NCBI RefSeq assembly: GCF_002741015.1
Contig: NZ_CP016616.1
Coordinates: 3,257,501-3,321,500 of the forward strand
Direction: 5' to 3'
Origin: Microvirga ossetica
GTDB lineage: Bacteria; Pseudomonadota; Alphaproteobacteria; Rhizobiales; Beijerinckiaceae
Length of the DNA stretch: 64,000 nt
Of the stretch, positions 8,802-16,217 are shown piece after piece. The stretch's first letter is position 1. The number at the start of each line of letters is the position of its first letter. The notes under the pieces are model-generated. The model ran no database searches, had not been told where the DNA came from, and was given only the letters and a program-made list of their open reading frames with translations. Both the position numbers and the translations under genes were made by a program.

Positions 8802-9488
8802 ATGTATATCGTCGTCGATGACCGGCAGATGGTTACGTCCGGATATGTTGCGAGCTTCAAGCGTGAAGGCATATCCTCCCTTGGCTTATACGCAACCGAA
8901 TTCAGCGATTGGCTGGAAACGGCCTCGGATTCCGATCTCGAAGCCATCCAGGGATTCGTCCTCGGCACCTTCGACGAGCGGGTCCAGTCGGCTGAAAGCA
9001 TCCGGCGTTACTCCAAGGCGCCCATCATCGCTCTGAGCGACATCCGTTCCCTCGAGGAGACCCTCGAACTCTTCACGGCGAAGTTCGACGACGTCGTCCG
9101 CAAGCCGGTCCACGTGCGGGAAATCCTTGCCCGCTCCGAGGCCGTCTGGCGGCGCGTGAATGCCAATGCCGGCAAGAAGACGCAGAACGAAGGCGACAAG
9201 CTCAAGGTGTTCTTCGACGGGCGCGACCCCGAGATCGACGGCCTTCCGCTGGCTCTTCCGCGCCGTGAGCGGCACATCCTCGAATATCTCGTCCGCAAGC
9301 GGGGTCATCGGCTCACCAAGAAGCAGATCTTCGACGCGGTCTATGGAATCTACAGCGACGACGTCGAAGACAGCGTGGTCGAGGGCCATATCAGCAAGCT
9401 GCGCAAGAAGCTGCGCCAGCGCTTAGGCTACGACCCGATCGATGCCAAGAGGTATATCGGCTATTCCTACGTCGGCGCAGCATCCTAG
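8802..9488 (+). CDS. ftcR: FtcR/Rem-type flagellar transcriptional regulator
   Basis: 228 residues: N-terminal receiver-like domain (1-112) and C-terminal OmpR-type winged helix (about 128-226; LPRRERHILEYLVRKRGHRLTKKQIFDAVYG, then VEGHISKLRKKLRQ). The N-terminus YIVVDDRQMVTSGY and the DDVVRKPVHVREILAR segment are characteristic of FtcR (Brucella) and Rem (Sinorhizobium), which switch on flagellar operons. D6/D7 and K101 are present, but no aspartate sits at the usual phosphoacceptor position: beta3 reads AIQGFVLGTFDE. Activity is therefore probably set by expression rather than phosphorylation. The start follows AAGGCGGGG. A strong terminator lies directly downstream. It is the probable activator of the operons that follow (inference from family). 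Confidence 0.9.
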   Translation: MYIVVDDRQMVTSGYVASFKREGISSLGLYATEFSDWLETASDSDLEAIQGFVLGTFDERVQSAESIRRYSKAPIIALSDIRSLEETLELFTAKFDDVVRKPVHVREILARSEAVWRRVNANAGKKTQNEGDKLKVFFDGRDPEIDGLPLALPRRERHILEYLVRKRGHRLTKKQIFDAVYGIYSDDVEDSVVEGHISKLRKKLRQRLGYDPIDAKRYIGYSYVGAAS

Positions 9489-9505
9489 CATTTGAACGAT
9501 GGAAG

Positions 9506-9540
9506 CGACTGCCCGGCGAACGCGTCCGGGCAGTCGTTTT
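9506..9540 (+). terminator. rho-independent terminator after ftcR
   Basis: An 11-bp perfect stem (CGACTGCCCGG at 9506-9516 pairing with CCGGGCAGTCG at 9526-9536), a 9-base loop and TTTT immediately after. It separates ftcR from the chemoreceptor gene. Confidence 0.9.
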
Positions 9541-9571
9541 CGTATGAAACGCAATCAATCAGGTTCATTCG

Positions 9572-11244
9572 ATGTCTTTCACGATTTCCCGCCGCCTTGC
9601 CGTCCTCGTCGCGACAGCCATTCTGCTATGTGTCGCCGCGATCGTCGTGGAGCTTTATGCCGTCCGCGATTCCATCGTCCGTGAACGGCGCGTTGCCATT
9701 GCAGGCCAGGTCGAGGCCGCGCTGTCGGTGGTCAAGAGCATCGCGACGGAGGCCGATGCGGGCCGTGTGTCCAAGGAGGACGGCAGTCCCGCGCCAAGGC
9801 GGCGATGCGGGCGATCCGGTTCGGCAACAACGATTACTTCTATGTCTACGACTACGACGGCGTGAACCTTGCCCACGGCGTGAACCCGAAGCTGGAAGGT
9901 CAGAACCTGATGGACCAGCGGGATGCCAACGGCGTGCGCTACATGTTCGAGGTCGTGCAGGCGGCAAAGCAGGGCGGCGGCTATGTCAACTTCCTCTTCC
10001 CACGCCCCGGACAGCCCGAGCCGTCTCCGAAGCTGGCCTACTCGGTTGCGTTCGCGCCCTGGCAATGGGTGATCGGCACCGGCGTCTACACCGACGACAT
10101 CGATGCGATCTTCAAGGACCGTGTGCTCGAGGCCGGCGCCTGGGTGGCGGGCCTGCTGGCCGTGATGATTGCCTGCGCCTGGTTCCTCGCCCGAGGCCTC
10201 GTCAAGCCGGTCCAGGCCCTGACTGCGACCATGGATTCGCTCGCCGCCGGCGAGACCGAGATCGACATTCCCTCCGTGAACCGGTCCGATGAGATTGGGG
10301 CGATGGCCCGCTCCGTTCGGACCTTCAAGGATGCCATCATCGCCAAGAGGCTCGCAGATGAAGCCGCCATGCTTGAGCTGGAAGCGAAGACGCGCCGGGC
10401 GCAGATTCTCGACGAGATGACCAGAAAATTCGAGGTGAATGTCAGCTCCATGACCCATGCCCTCGCCAATGCGGCGTCCGACATGGAGACGACGGCGCAG
10501 TCCATGACCTCCGTTGCCGATCAGACCAATGACCAATCGGTCAATGTCGCCTCGGCCGCGCAGCAGACCACCGCCAATGTCCAGACCGTCGCCGCGGCGA
10601 CGGAAGAGCTCTCGATCTCGATCCGCGAAATCGCCAGCCAGGTGGCCGAGTCGTCCCGCATCGCGGGTCAGGCTGTGGAGGACGCGAAGCGGACGGATGA
10701 GACCGTGCAGACGCTTGCGACCGTGGCCGACAAGATCGGCACCGTCATTCAGCTGATCAACACCATTGCGAGCCAGACCAACCTGCTTGCTCTCAACGCG
10801 ACGATCGAGGCGGCCCGTGCCGGCGAGGCCGGTAAGGGCTTCGCGGTGGTGGCCATGGAGGTGAAGGATCTCGCCAGCCAGACCGGCAAGGCGACGGACG
10901 AGATCGCGGCCCAGATCACGGCGATTCAGCAGGCCACGCAGGAATCGGTGACTGCGATCCAGAACGTGGCCAAGACCATCGGGGAGATGTCGCATATCTC
11001 CACCATGATTGCCGCGGCGATGGAGGAGCAGGGCGCTGCGACCGGCGAGATCTCGCGCAACATCCAGGAGGCGGCGCGCGGAACCGAGCTGGTGACGGGA
11101 AGCATCGCTCTCGTGCGTCAGGGCGCCGGCGAGACCGGATCGGCCGCATCGCAGGTCCTGGGAGCCGCACGCGAGCTCTCTCACCACTCCTCGAATCTCA
11201 GCCGAGAAGTGGATGCGTTTCTTTCGGGCATCAAGGCGGCTTGA
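9572..11244 (+). pseudogene. methyl-accepting chemotaxis protein, interrupted by a one-base frameshift near 9784
   Basis: Two frames together make one receptor. Frame 1 (9572 to about 9784) gives the start, a first membrane helix (LAVLVATAILLCVAAIVVELYAV) and the beginning of a Cache_2-type periplasmic sensor. The rest ([19 protein letters not shown] onward) is in another frame to 11244. Inserting one base in GACGGC-AGTCCC at 9782-9787 (restoring CAG, so [13 protein letters not shown]) joins them into 557 residues: Cache domain, second membrane helix (about [18 protein letters not shown]), HAMP and a full MA signalling domain ([20 protein letters not shown]). No other defect is seen, so this is either a very recent mutation, a phase-variable state or a sequencing error. 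A protein starting at the internal ATG at 9805 would lack the first helix. Confidence 0.85.
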
Positions 11245-11704
11245 GCCGAGCACCGAAAGCCTCAAGCGAACGAGCGGATATCTCCCAAGGCACTATGCCG
11301 GCGCGAGCGATCCGCTTACTTGTGCCAGCTCCCGGTTAGTTCTTCATAAACCATAATTCCACTCTGCTTTAACTTGCCTCGACACAAATTGTACGTCCAA
11401 AACGACAAGCCGTTAACTTTATTGCAGGAAACGGAGATCTAAACTTACCCAGCGTCAGAACGGAGGCTGGCGGCCAGGAGAGGTGTTCCGGACGATCGGG
11501 ATCTGTCAACGGGACGTCAATCTCTGACGGGTGAACAGGGCGCATCGCGGTGCAGCGGCGCCTTCAGGGGATTTCCAAGCAATCCCTCAAGCATGGACAT
11601 GAGGTTCAGCGCTTTCATATTGGCATTATGGCCGCGTGATCCATTCATCTTGAGGCGCTGGATTTGGTGCCCATCAGTTCGCTAGTAAGAGTTGAGACAC
11701 GGCA
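11245..11704. other. 460-base region upstream of cheA
   Basis: No gene is seen. The segment 11330-11450 is AT-richer and contains two TTAACTT words (11369 and 11413), which could belong to a promoter or operator for the cheA operon. Nearer to cheA the DNA is ordinary, without a recognisable terminator for the upstream receptor gene. The cheA start lies 37 bases beyond a GGCGCTGG stretch with only a weak ribosome site. Confidence 0.5.
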
Positions 11705-14503
11705 ATGGACGACCTCCTTCTAGAGTTTCTTACCGAGACCAACGAGCATCTCGAGACGGTCGACGTGGAGATGGTCCGCTTCGAGCAAGACCCGAACAAC
11801 GAAGCAATTCTCAGCAACATTTTTCGATTAGTTCATACGATCAAAGGCACTTGCGGCTTCCTCGGCCTGCCGCGTCTCGAAGCGCTTGCGCATGCGGCCG
11901 AGACGCTCATGGGCAAATTCCGGGACGGGATGGCGGTGACGACTCCCGCCGTGTCGCTGATCCTCACCACCCTCGACCGGATCAAGGAGATCCTGGGAGA
12001 GTTGGAGCGCCAGGGCGCGGAGCCGGAAGGCTCCGATTCCGATCTGATCGAGATGCTCGAGAAGATGGCGGCTGCGGAGACACCACAGCCCGTGACACCC
12101 CCGCAGCCTGCCAAGCCGCAGAATGCCGGAACGATGGTCTATCAGGTGCTGGAGCGCGAGCTGAAGCCCGGCGAGGTCTCTCTCGACGAACTCGAGCGGG
12201 CCTTCCAGGAGGCTCCCGGTCCGACGACGGCGCCGACAAGCGGCACGCTGACCTATCAGGTGCTCGAACGGCCCCTGAAGCCCGGCGAAGTGTCGCTGGA
12301 CGAACTCGAGCGGGCTTTCCGCGAGGCGCTAGGCCCGGCGCCTCTCGTCATCGAGAAGCCCACCGCCAGCGCTCCGAAAGCCGATGCTGTTGCGACGACC
12401 CCGGTGCCGGCGGCCAAGAAGAATGCCGAGACATCCGACGCGGGCGAGGGCGGCGAGGCGATTGCCGGCAAGGTCCAGACCATCCGCGTCAACGTGGATA
12501 CGCTCGAGCACCTGATGACGATGGTGTCCGAGCTCGTGCTCACGCGCAATCAGCTGCTCGAAATCGCGCGCAGAAGCTCGGAGGATCACGGCTACAAGGT
12601 ACCGCTGCAGCGCCTGTCGCAGGTGACTGCCGAATTGCAGGACGGCGTCATGAAGACCCGCATGCAGCCCATCGGGAATGCATGGCAGAAGCTGCCGCGG
12701 GTGGTCCGTGACCTGTCGAACGAGCTTTCGAAGAAGATCGAGCTCGTCATGCAGGGAGCGGATACCGAGCTCGACCGGCAGGTGCTGGAGGTCATCAAGG
12801 ACCCGCTCACCCATATGGTCCGCAACTCGGCCGACCACGGCATCGAGAATCCCGCCGACCGCAAGGCCGCGGGCAAACAGGAAAAGGGGACGATCCGCCT
12901 CAACGCCTATCACGAAGGCGGCTCGATCACCATCGAGATCGCTGACGACGGCAAGGGCCTAAACTTCGCGGCCATCCGCAAGAAGGCTGCCGAGAGAGGC
13001 ATTGCGACGGATTCGGAAGTGGAGCGGATGAGCGACGCCCAGGTGGCGAAGTTCATCTTCCATCCCGGTTTCTCGACCGCTGCCAAGGTCACCTCGGTAT
13101 CCGGCCGCGGAGTCGGCATGGATGTCGTCAAGACGAATATCGAGCTGATCGGCGGAACGGTCGACATCCGCTCCGAGCAGGGTCGCGGGACGACATTCAC
13201 CATCAAGATCCCGCTGACGCTCGCCATCGTGGCTGCGCTCATCGTGTCGTCCAAGGATCAGCGCTTCGCCATTCCGCAAGTTGCGGTCTCCGAACTCGTC
13301 AGGGTCTCGCCATCCTCGGAGCATTCCATCGAGCGCATCAACGGCACGCCGATTCTGCGTCTGCGCGATCGTTTGCTGCCGATCGTGCCGCTGTCGAAGG
13401 TCATGGGACTGTCCGGCAACGAGGATGCCAATCACGGCTTCGTCGTCGTGACCCAGGTCGCCCATCAGCGCTTTGGCATTCTCGTCGACGGGGTCTTCCA
13501 CACGGAGGAAATCGTCGTGAAGCCGATGTCCTCCAAGTTGCGGCATATCCAGCTCTTCTCTGGCAACACCATCCTCGGCGACGGCGCGGTCGTTCTGATC
13601 ATCGATCCGAACGGTCTGGCGCGCATGGTCGGGTCGGAAGCCGACAGCAACGAGTTCCAGAGCGATGCCGGCATGGAGCAGACGGTCGCAGCGGCCGACG
13701 ACATGACGAGCCTGCTCGTCTTCCGTGGTGGCGGTGAGAGCCTGAAGGCGGTGCCGTTGTCGCTCGTAACGCGCCTCGAGGAGATCGAAGCCTCGACCAT
13801 CGAATGGTCGAGCGGACGCCCGGTCGTCCAGTATCGTGGACGCCTGATGCCACTGGTCTCGTGCGATGAAGACTTGGCGATCAAGCGGCAGGGCATTCAG
13901 TCGCTGCTGGTCTTCTCCGACGGCGACGTGTCCATGGGGCTGGCGGTCGCGGAGATCGTCGACATCGTCGAGGACAAGCTCGATGTCGAGCTTCTTGCCG
14001 AGCGCTCCGATCTCGTCGGCTCGGCGGTGGTGCGCGGGCGCACCACCGAGATCGTCAACGTGGCGCATTACCTGCCGATGGTGCTCGAAACCTGGGCGCG
14101 CAAGGATCGCCGAGCCAGCCAGGAGAAGTCCCTGCTTCTCGTGGACAGCTCCACCTTCTTCCGCGACATGCTCGTGCCCGTGCTCAAGGCCTCCGGCTAC
14201 AAGGTTCAGACGGCTGCGACTGCGCAGGAGGCCGTTCGTCTCCTGTCGGGCGGCCTGCATGCCGACATCGTCGTGACGGATCTCGAACTTTCGGGCCATT
14301 CCGGCTTCGCGCTGGTGGCTTCGCTGCGCGCCGATCCGCAACACGCCAACACGCCTGTGATCGGAATGACCGTCAAGCCGGACCCGCAGCAGATCGCCCT
14401 GGCGAGGAAGCTGAGGATCTCCGAAATCGTGTCGAAGATCGACCGGCGGGGCCTGCTCTCCGCCCTGGCCGAACTCAATGCGTCGTTTGAAGAGGCTGCT
14501 TAA
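11705..14503 (+). CDS. cheA: chemotaxis histidine kinase CheA, hybrid with C-terminal receiver
   Basis: 932 residues. Hpt domain 1-105 with phosphorylated H44 in VHTIKGTCGFLG; a linker (about 125-250) holding a duplicated 31-residue unit; dimerisation helices about 255-315; HATPase 320-502 (HMVRNSADHGIE, DDGKGL, GRGVGMDVV); CheW-like domain 505-640; a second, weaker CheW-like segment about 665-795; and a receiver about 807-925 with phosphoacceptor D859 (VVTDLELSG). It autophosphorylates under receptor control and passes phosphate to CheY and CheB at the inner-membrane array. A recognisable P2 CheY-docking domain is not evident; the duplicated linker units lie where P2 usually is. The C-terminal receiver may act as a phosphate sink. 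First gene of cheA-cheW-cheY-cheZ. Confidence 0.95.
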   Translation: MDDLLLEFLTETNEHLETVDVEMVRFEQDPNNEAILSNIFRLVHTIKGTCGFLGLPRLEALAHAAETLMGKFRDGMAVTTPAVSLILTTLDRIKEILGELERQGAEPEGSDSDLIEMLEKMAAAETPQPVTPPQPAKPQNAGTMVYQVLERELKPGEVSLDELERAFQEAPGPTTAPTSGTLTYQVLERPLKPGEVSLDELERAFREALGPAPLVIEKPTASAPKADAVATTPVPAAKKNAETSDAGEGGEAIAGKVQTIRVNVDTLEHLMTMVSELVLTRNQLLEIARRSSEDHGYKVPLQRLSQVTAELQDGVMKTRMQPIGNAWQKLPRVVRDLSNELSKKIELVMQGADTELDRQVLEVIKDPLTHMVRNSADHGIENPADRKAAGKQEKGTIRLNAYHEGGSITIEIADDGKGLNFAAIRKKAAERGIATDSEVERMSDAQVAKFIFHPGFSTAAKVTSVSGRGVGMDVVKTNIELIGGTVDIRSEQGRGTTFTIKIPLTLAIVAALIVSSKDQRFAIPQVAVSELVRVSPSSEHSIERINGTPILRLRDRLLPIVPLSKVMGLSGNEDANHGFVVVTQVAHQRFGILVDGVFHTEEIVVKPMSSKLRHIQLFSGNTILGDGAVVLIIDPNGLARMVGSEADSNEFQSDAGMEQTVAAADDMTSLLVFRGGGESLKAVPLSLVTRLEEIEASTIEWSSGRPVVQYRGRLMPLVSCDEDLAIKRQGIQSLLVFSDGDVSMGLAVAEIVDIVEDKLDVELLAERSDLVGSAVVRGRTTEIVNVAHYLPMVLETWARKDRRASQEKSLLLVDSSTFFRDMLVPVLKASGYKVQTAATAQEAVRLLSGGLHADIVVTDLELSGHSGFALVASLRADPQHANTPVIGMTVKPDPQQIALARKLRISEIVSKIDRRGLLSALAELNASFEEAA
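12131..12337 (+). repeat. tandem duplication in the CheA linker (two 31-aa units, 38-aa period)
   Basis: Residues 143-173 and 181-211 of CheA are near-identical (YQVLER-x-LKPGEVSLDEL followed by ERAF) with only a few substitutions, while the short spacer differs. Synonymous differences between the DNA copies show that the protein sequence is being kept rather than that the duplication is new. The units sit between the Hpt and dimerisation domains. Confidence 0.85.
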
Positions 14504-14505
14504 TC

Positions 14506-14994
14506 ATGAAGTCAATCGAGTCGATCGCTCCCGGAGGGGCGAAGGCAACCTCCAGGCAGATGGAGTTCGTCACGGTCACGGTGGCGGGGCAGCTTCTCGG
14601 TCTTCCGATCAGCCGCGTGCACGATGTTTTCGTCGTCAGCGAGATGACCACCGTGCCTCTGGCGCCCGGGGAAATCGCGGGCCTGCTCAACCTGCGCGGA
14701 CGGGTCGTCACGGCCGTCTCCCTTCGCCGACGCCTCGGCCTCGGCGATTCGGGCAGCACGGAGCGTCGGATGGCCGTCGGTCTCGAAAACCACGGAGAGG
14801 CTTATGGCCTGCTCGTGGACGACGTCGGCGAGGTGCTCAAGCTCGATCCGGATGAGATGCAGCCCAATCCGGTCCATATGGATCGCATCTGGGTCGGGCT
14901 GTCGCAGGGCGTGCACCAGCTTCGCGACAAGCTGCTGATCGTGCTTGATGTCGACGCCGTCCTCGCCTTCGAAACCGAGCGGGAAGCCGCATAA
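14506..14994 (+). CDS. cheW: chemotaxis coupling protein CheW
   Basis: 162 residues, one CheW domain (about 18-155) after a short Ser/Gly-rich lead. MEFVTVTVAGQLLGLPISRVHDVF is followed by VPLAPGEIAGLLNLRGRVVTAVSLRRRLGL, the conserved receptor/kinase-binding core. CheW bridges chemoreceptors and CheA in the polar array. Its ATG lies two bases after the cheA stop, so translation is probably coupled. A perfect 23-bp inverted repeat separates it from cheY. Confidence 0.95.
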   Translation: MKSIESIAPGGAKATSRQMEFVTVTVAGQLLGLPISRVHDVFVVSEMTTVPLAPGEIAGLLNLRGRVVTAVSLRRRLGLGDSGSTERRMAVGLENHGEAYGLLVDDVGEVLKLDPDEMQPNPVHMDRIWVGLSQGVHQLRDKLLIVLDVDAVLAFETEREAA

Positions 14995-15002
14995 AGAAGA
15001 AA

Positions 15003-15051
15003 CATCGGACGAATCCCAAAAGTGGCGTCCACTTTTGGGATTCGTCCGATG
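15003..15051. repeat. perfect inverted repeat, 23-bp arms, 3-base loop (dispersed palindrome copy 1)
   Basis: The arm 15003-15025 begins CATCGGACGAATCCC and ends AAAAGTGG. It pairs without mismatch with 15029-15051 around a CGT loop. Other members of the family lie at 38024, 59809 and 60726 and share the CATCGGA/TCCGATG ends and, in the long ones, the CCAAAAGTGG centre. Lying inside the che operon between cheW and cheY, it would form a very stable mRNA hairpin that could uncouple cheAW from cheYZ levels by processing or attenuation (inference). Confidence 0.9.
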
Positions 15052-15097
15052 CTTGAGAGCCGGCTCGGTGAGCTGAAAGCCCTTCTGTCTAGTTAGG

Positions 15098-15490
15098 ATG
15101 AGTTCCGTGAGTTTAGATTTGTCCACCCCCGTTCTCGTCGTCGACGATTATCAGACGATGGTCCGCATCCTGCGCAATCTTCTCAAGCAGATCGGCTTCA
15201 ACGATGTCGACGATGCATCGGACGGGCAGGCTGCTCTGGAGAAGCTGCGCGCCAGAAAGTACGGCCTGGTGATCTCGGACTGGAACATGGCGCCCATGAC
15301 AGGCTACGAACTGCTCCAGCAGGTGCGCGCCGATGGGGATCTGAGTTCGCTGCCCTTCATCATGGTGACTGCGGAGGCAAAGACCGAGAACGTCGTGGCG
15401 GCCAAGAAGGCTGGCGTCAACAATTACATCGTCAAGCCTTTCAATGCGGAAACGCTGCGAACCAAGATCAGTGCCGTCTTCGGTGTATGA
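15098..15490 (+). CDS. cheY: chemotaxis response regulator CheY
   Basis: 130-residue receiver protein. D16/D17 form the acidic pocket, D61 in [12 protein letters not shown] is the phosphoacceptor, T91 the switch residue and K113 (VKPF) the conserved lysine. The DWNM signature is typical of flagellar CheY. When phosphorylated by CheA it should bind FliM at the motor. It lies in cheA-cheW-cheY-cheZ and its stop overlaps the cheZ start (ATGA). A second flagellar CheY is encoded at 53915; which is motor-binding and which a phosphate sink cannot be decided from sequence. Confidence 0.93.
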   Translation: MSSVSLDLSTPVLVVDDYQTMVRILRNLLKQIGFNDVDDASDGQAALEKLRARKYGLVISDWNMAPMTGYELLQQVRADGDLSSLPFIMVTAEAKTENVVAAKKAGVNNYIVKPFNAETLRTKISAVFGV

Positions 15491-16212
15491 GTGTCACGCG
15501 AGCAACGGCCATGAAGCCACATAAGAGCTATCGTATCGAGGCGAGCCTCGGTGTCGTCCCGAGCGACGAGGGGACATTGGAGCGGCATTCCGAGGTCATG
15601 AACATGCTCGGATTGATCAAGGAATCGATCGTCCCGGCCCGTGAGATCTCGGCCTCCCTGCTCGAAGAGCACCGACGGGACATGCAGGAGGCGCTGCGTC
15701 TCAAGTCGGAGCTCGACTCGATCTACGAGGCGATCGCACGCACGAAGCGGGAGATCGCGACCCTGCGCTATGCCGGTGCTCAGGGGCAGGAGATCAATCG
15801 CGTCACGGACGAGCTCGGTGCCATCGTGCTCGGGACGGAAACCGCGACCAACTCGATCCTGGCGTCCGCCGAGAGGATCGACGAGCTTTCCAGCAACCTG
15901 TCGTCCCGCCTCACCGGCGGGGACCAGGAGATCGCCCGCGAGATTCTCGATCAGGTCATCAGCATTTTCGAGGCCTGCAACTTCCAGGACATTACCGGGC
16001 AGCGCATCGGCAAGGTCGTCGGCGCGATGCGGTTCGTGGAGGAGCGCGTCCACCACATGATCGAGATCTGGGGCGGGCTCGAGAGCTTCAAGGATGTCGA
16101 GACCCTGTACGATGCAAGGCGCAAGGGGGACGAGGCGCTGCTGAACGGCCCCGCTCTGGCGAGCGACAAGGGCGTCACGTCCCAGGATGACATCGACGCC
16201 CTGTTCGATTAG
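15487..16212 (+). CDS. cheZ: CheY-phosphate phosphatase CheZ
   Basis: 241 residues, mostly helical. The catalytic CheZ motif is [16 protein letters not shown], with D168 and Q172 at the positions of the E. coli D143/Q147 pair. The C-terminus [11 protein letters not shown] is a CheY-binding peptide that looks more like the FliM N-terminal motif than the enterobacterial CheZ tail. It removes phosphate from CheY to end the tumble/turn signal. The ATG at 15487 overlaps the cheY stop; a second ATG eight codons later is possible. It ends five bases from the convergent heparinase gene. Confidence 0.92.
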   Translation: MSVTRATAMKPHKSYRIEASLGVVPSDEGTLERHSEVMNMLGLIKESIVPAREISASLLEEHRRDMQEALRLKSELDSIYEAIARTKREIATLRYAGAQGQEINRVTDELGAIVLGTETATNSILASAERIDELSSNLSSRLTGGDQEIAREILDQVISIFEACNFQDITGQRIGKVVGAMRFVEERVHHMIEIWGGLESFKDVETLYDARRKGDEALLNGPALASDKGVTSQDDIDALFD

Positions 16213-16217
16213 GCGAG

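Noticed and set aside
12959..14344. Long minus-strand open frame opposite cheA
   Set aside because: Same kind of antisense shadow; its composition mirrors the cheA codon pattern.
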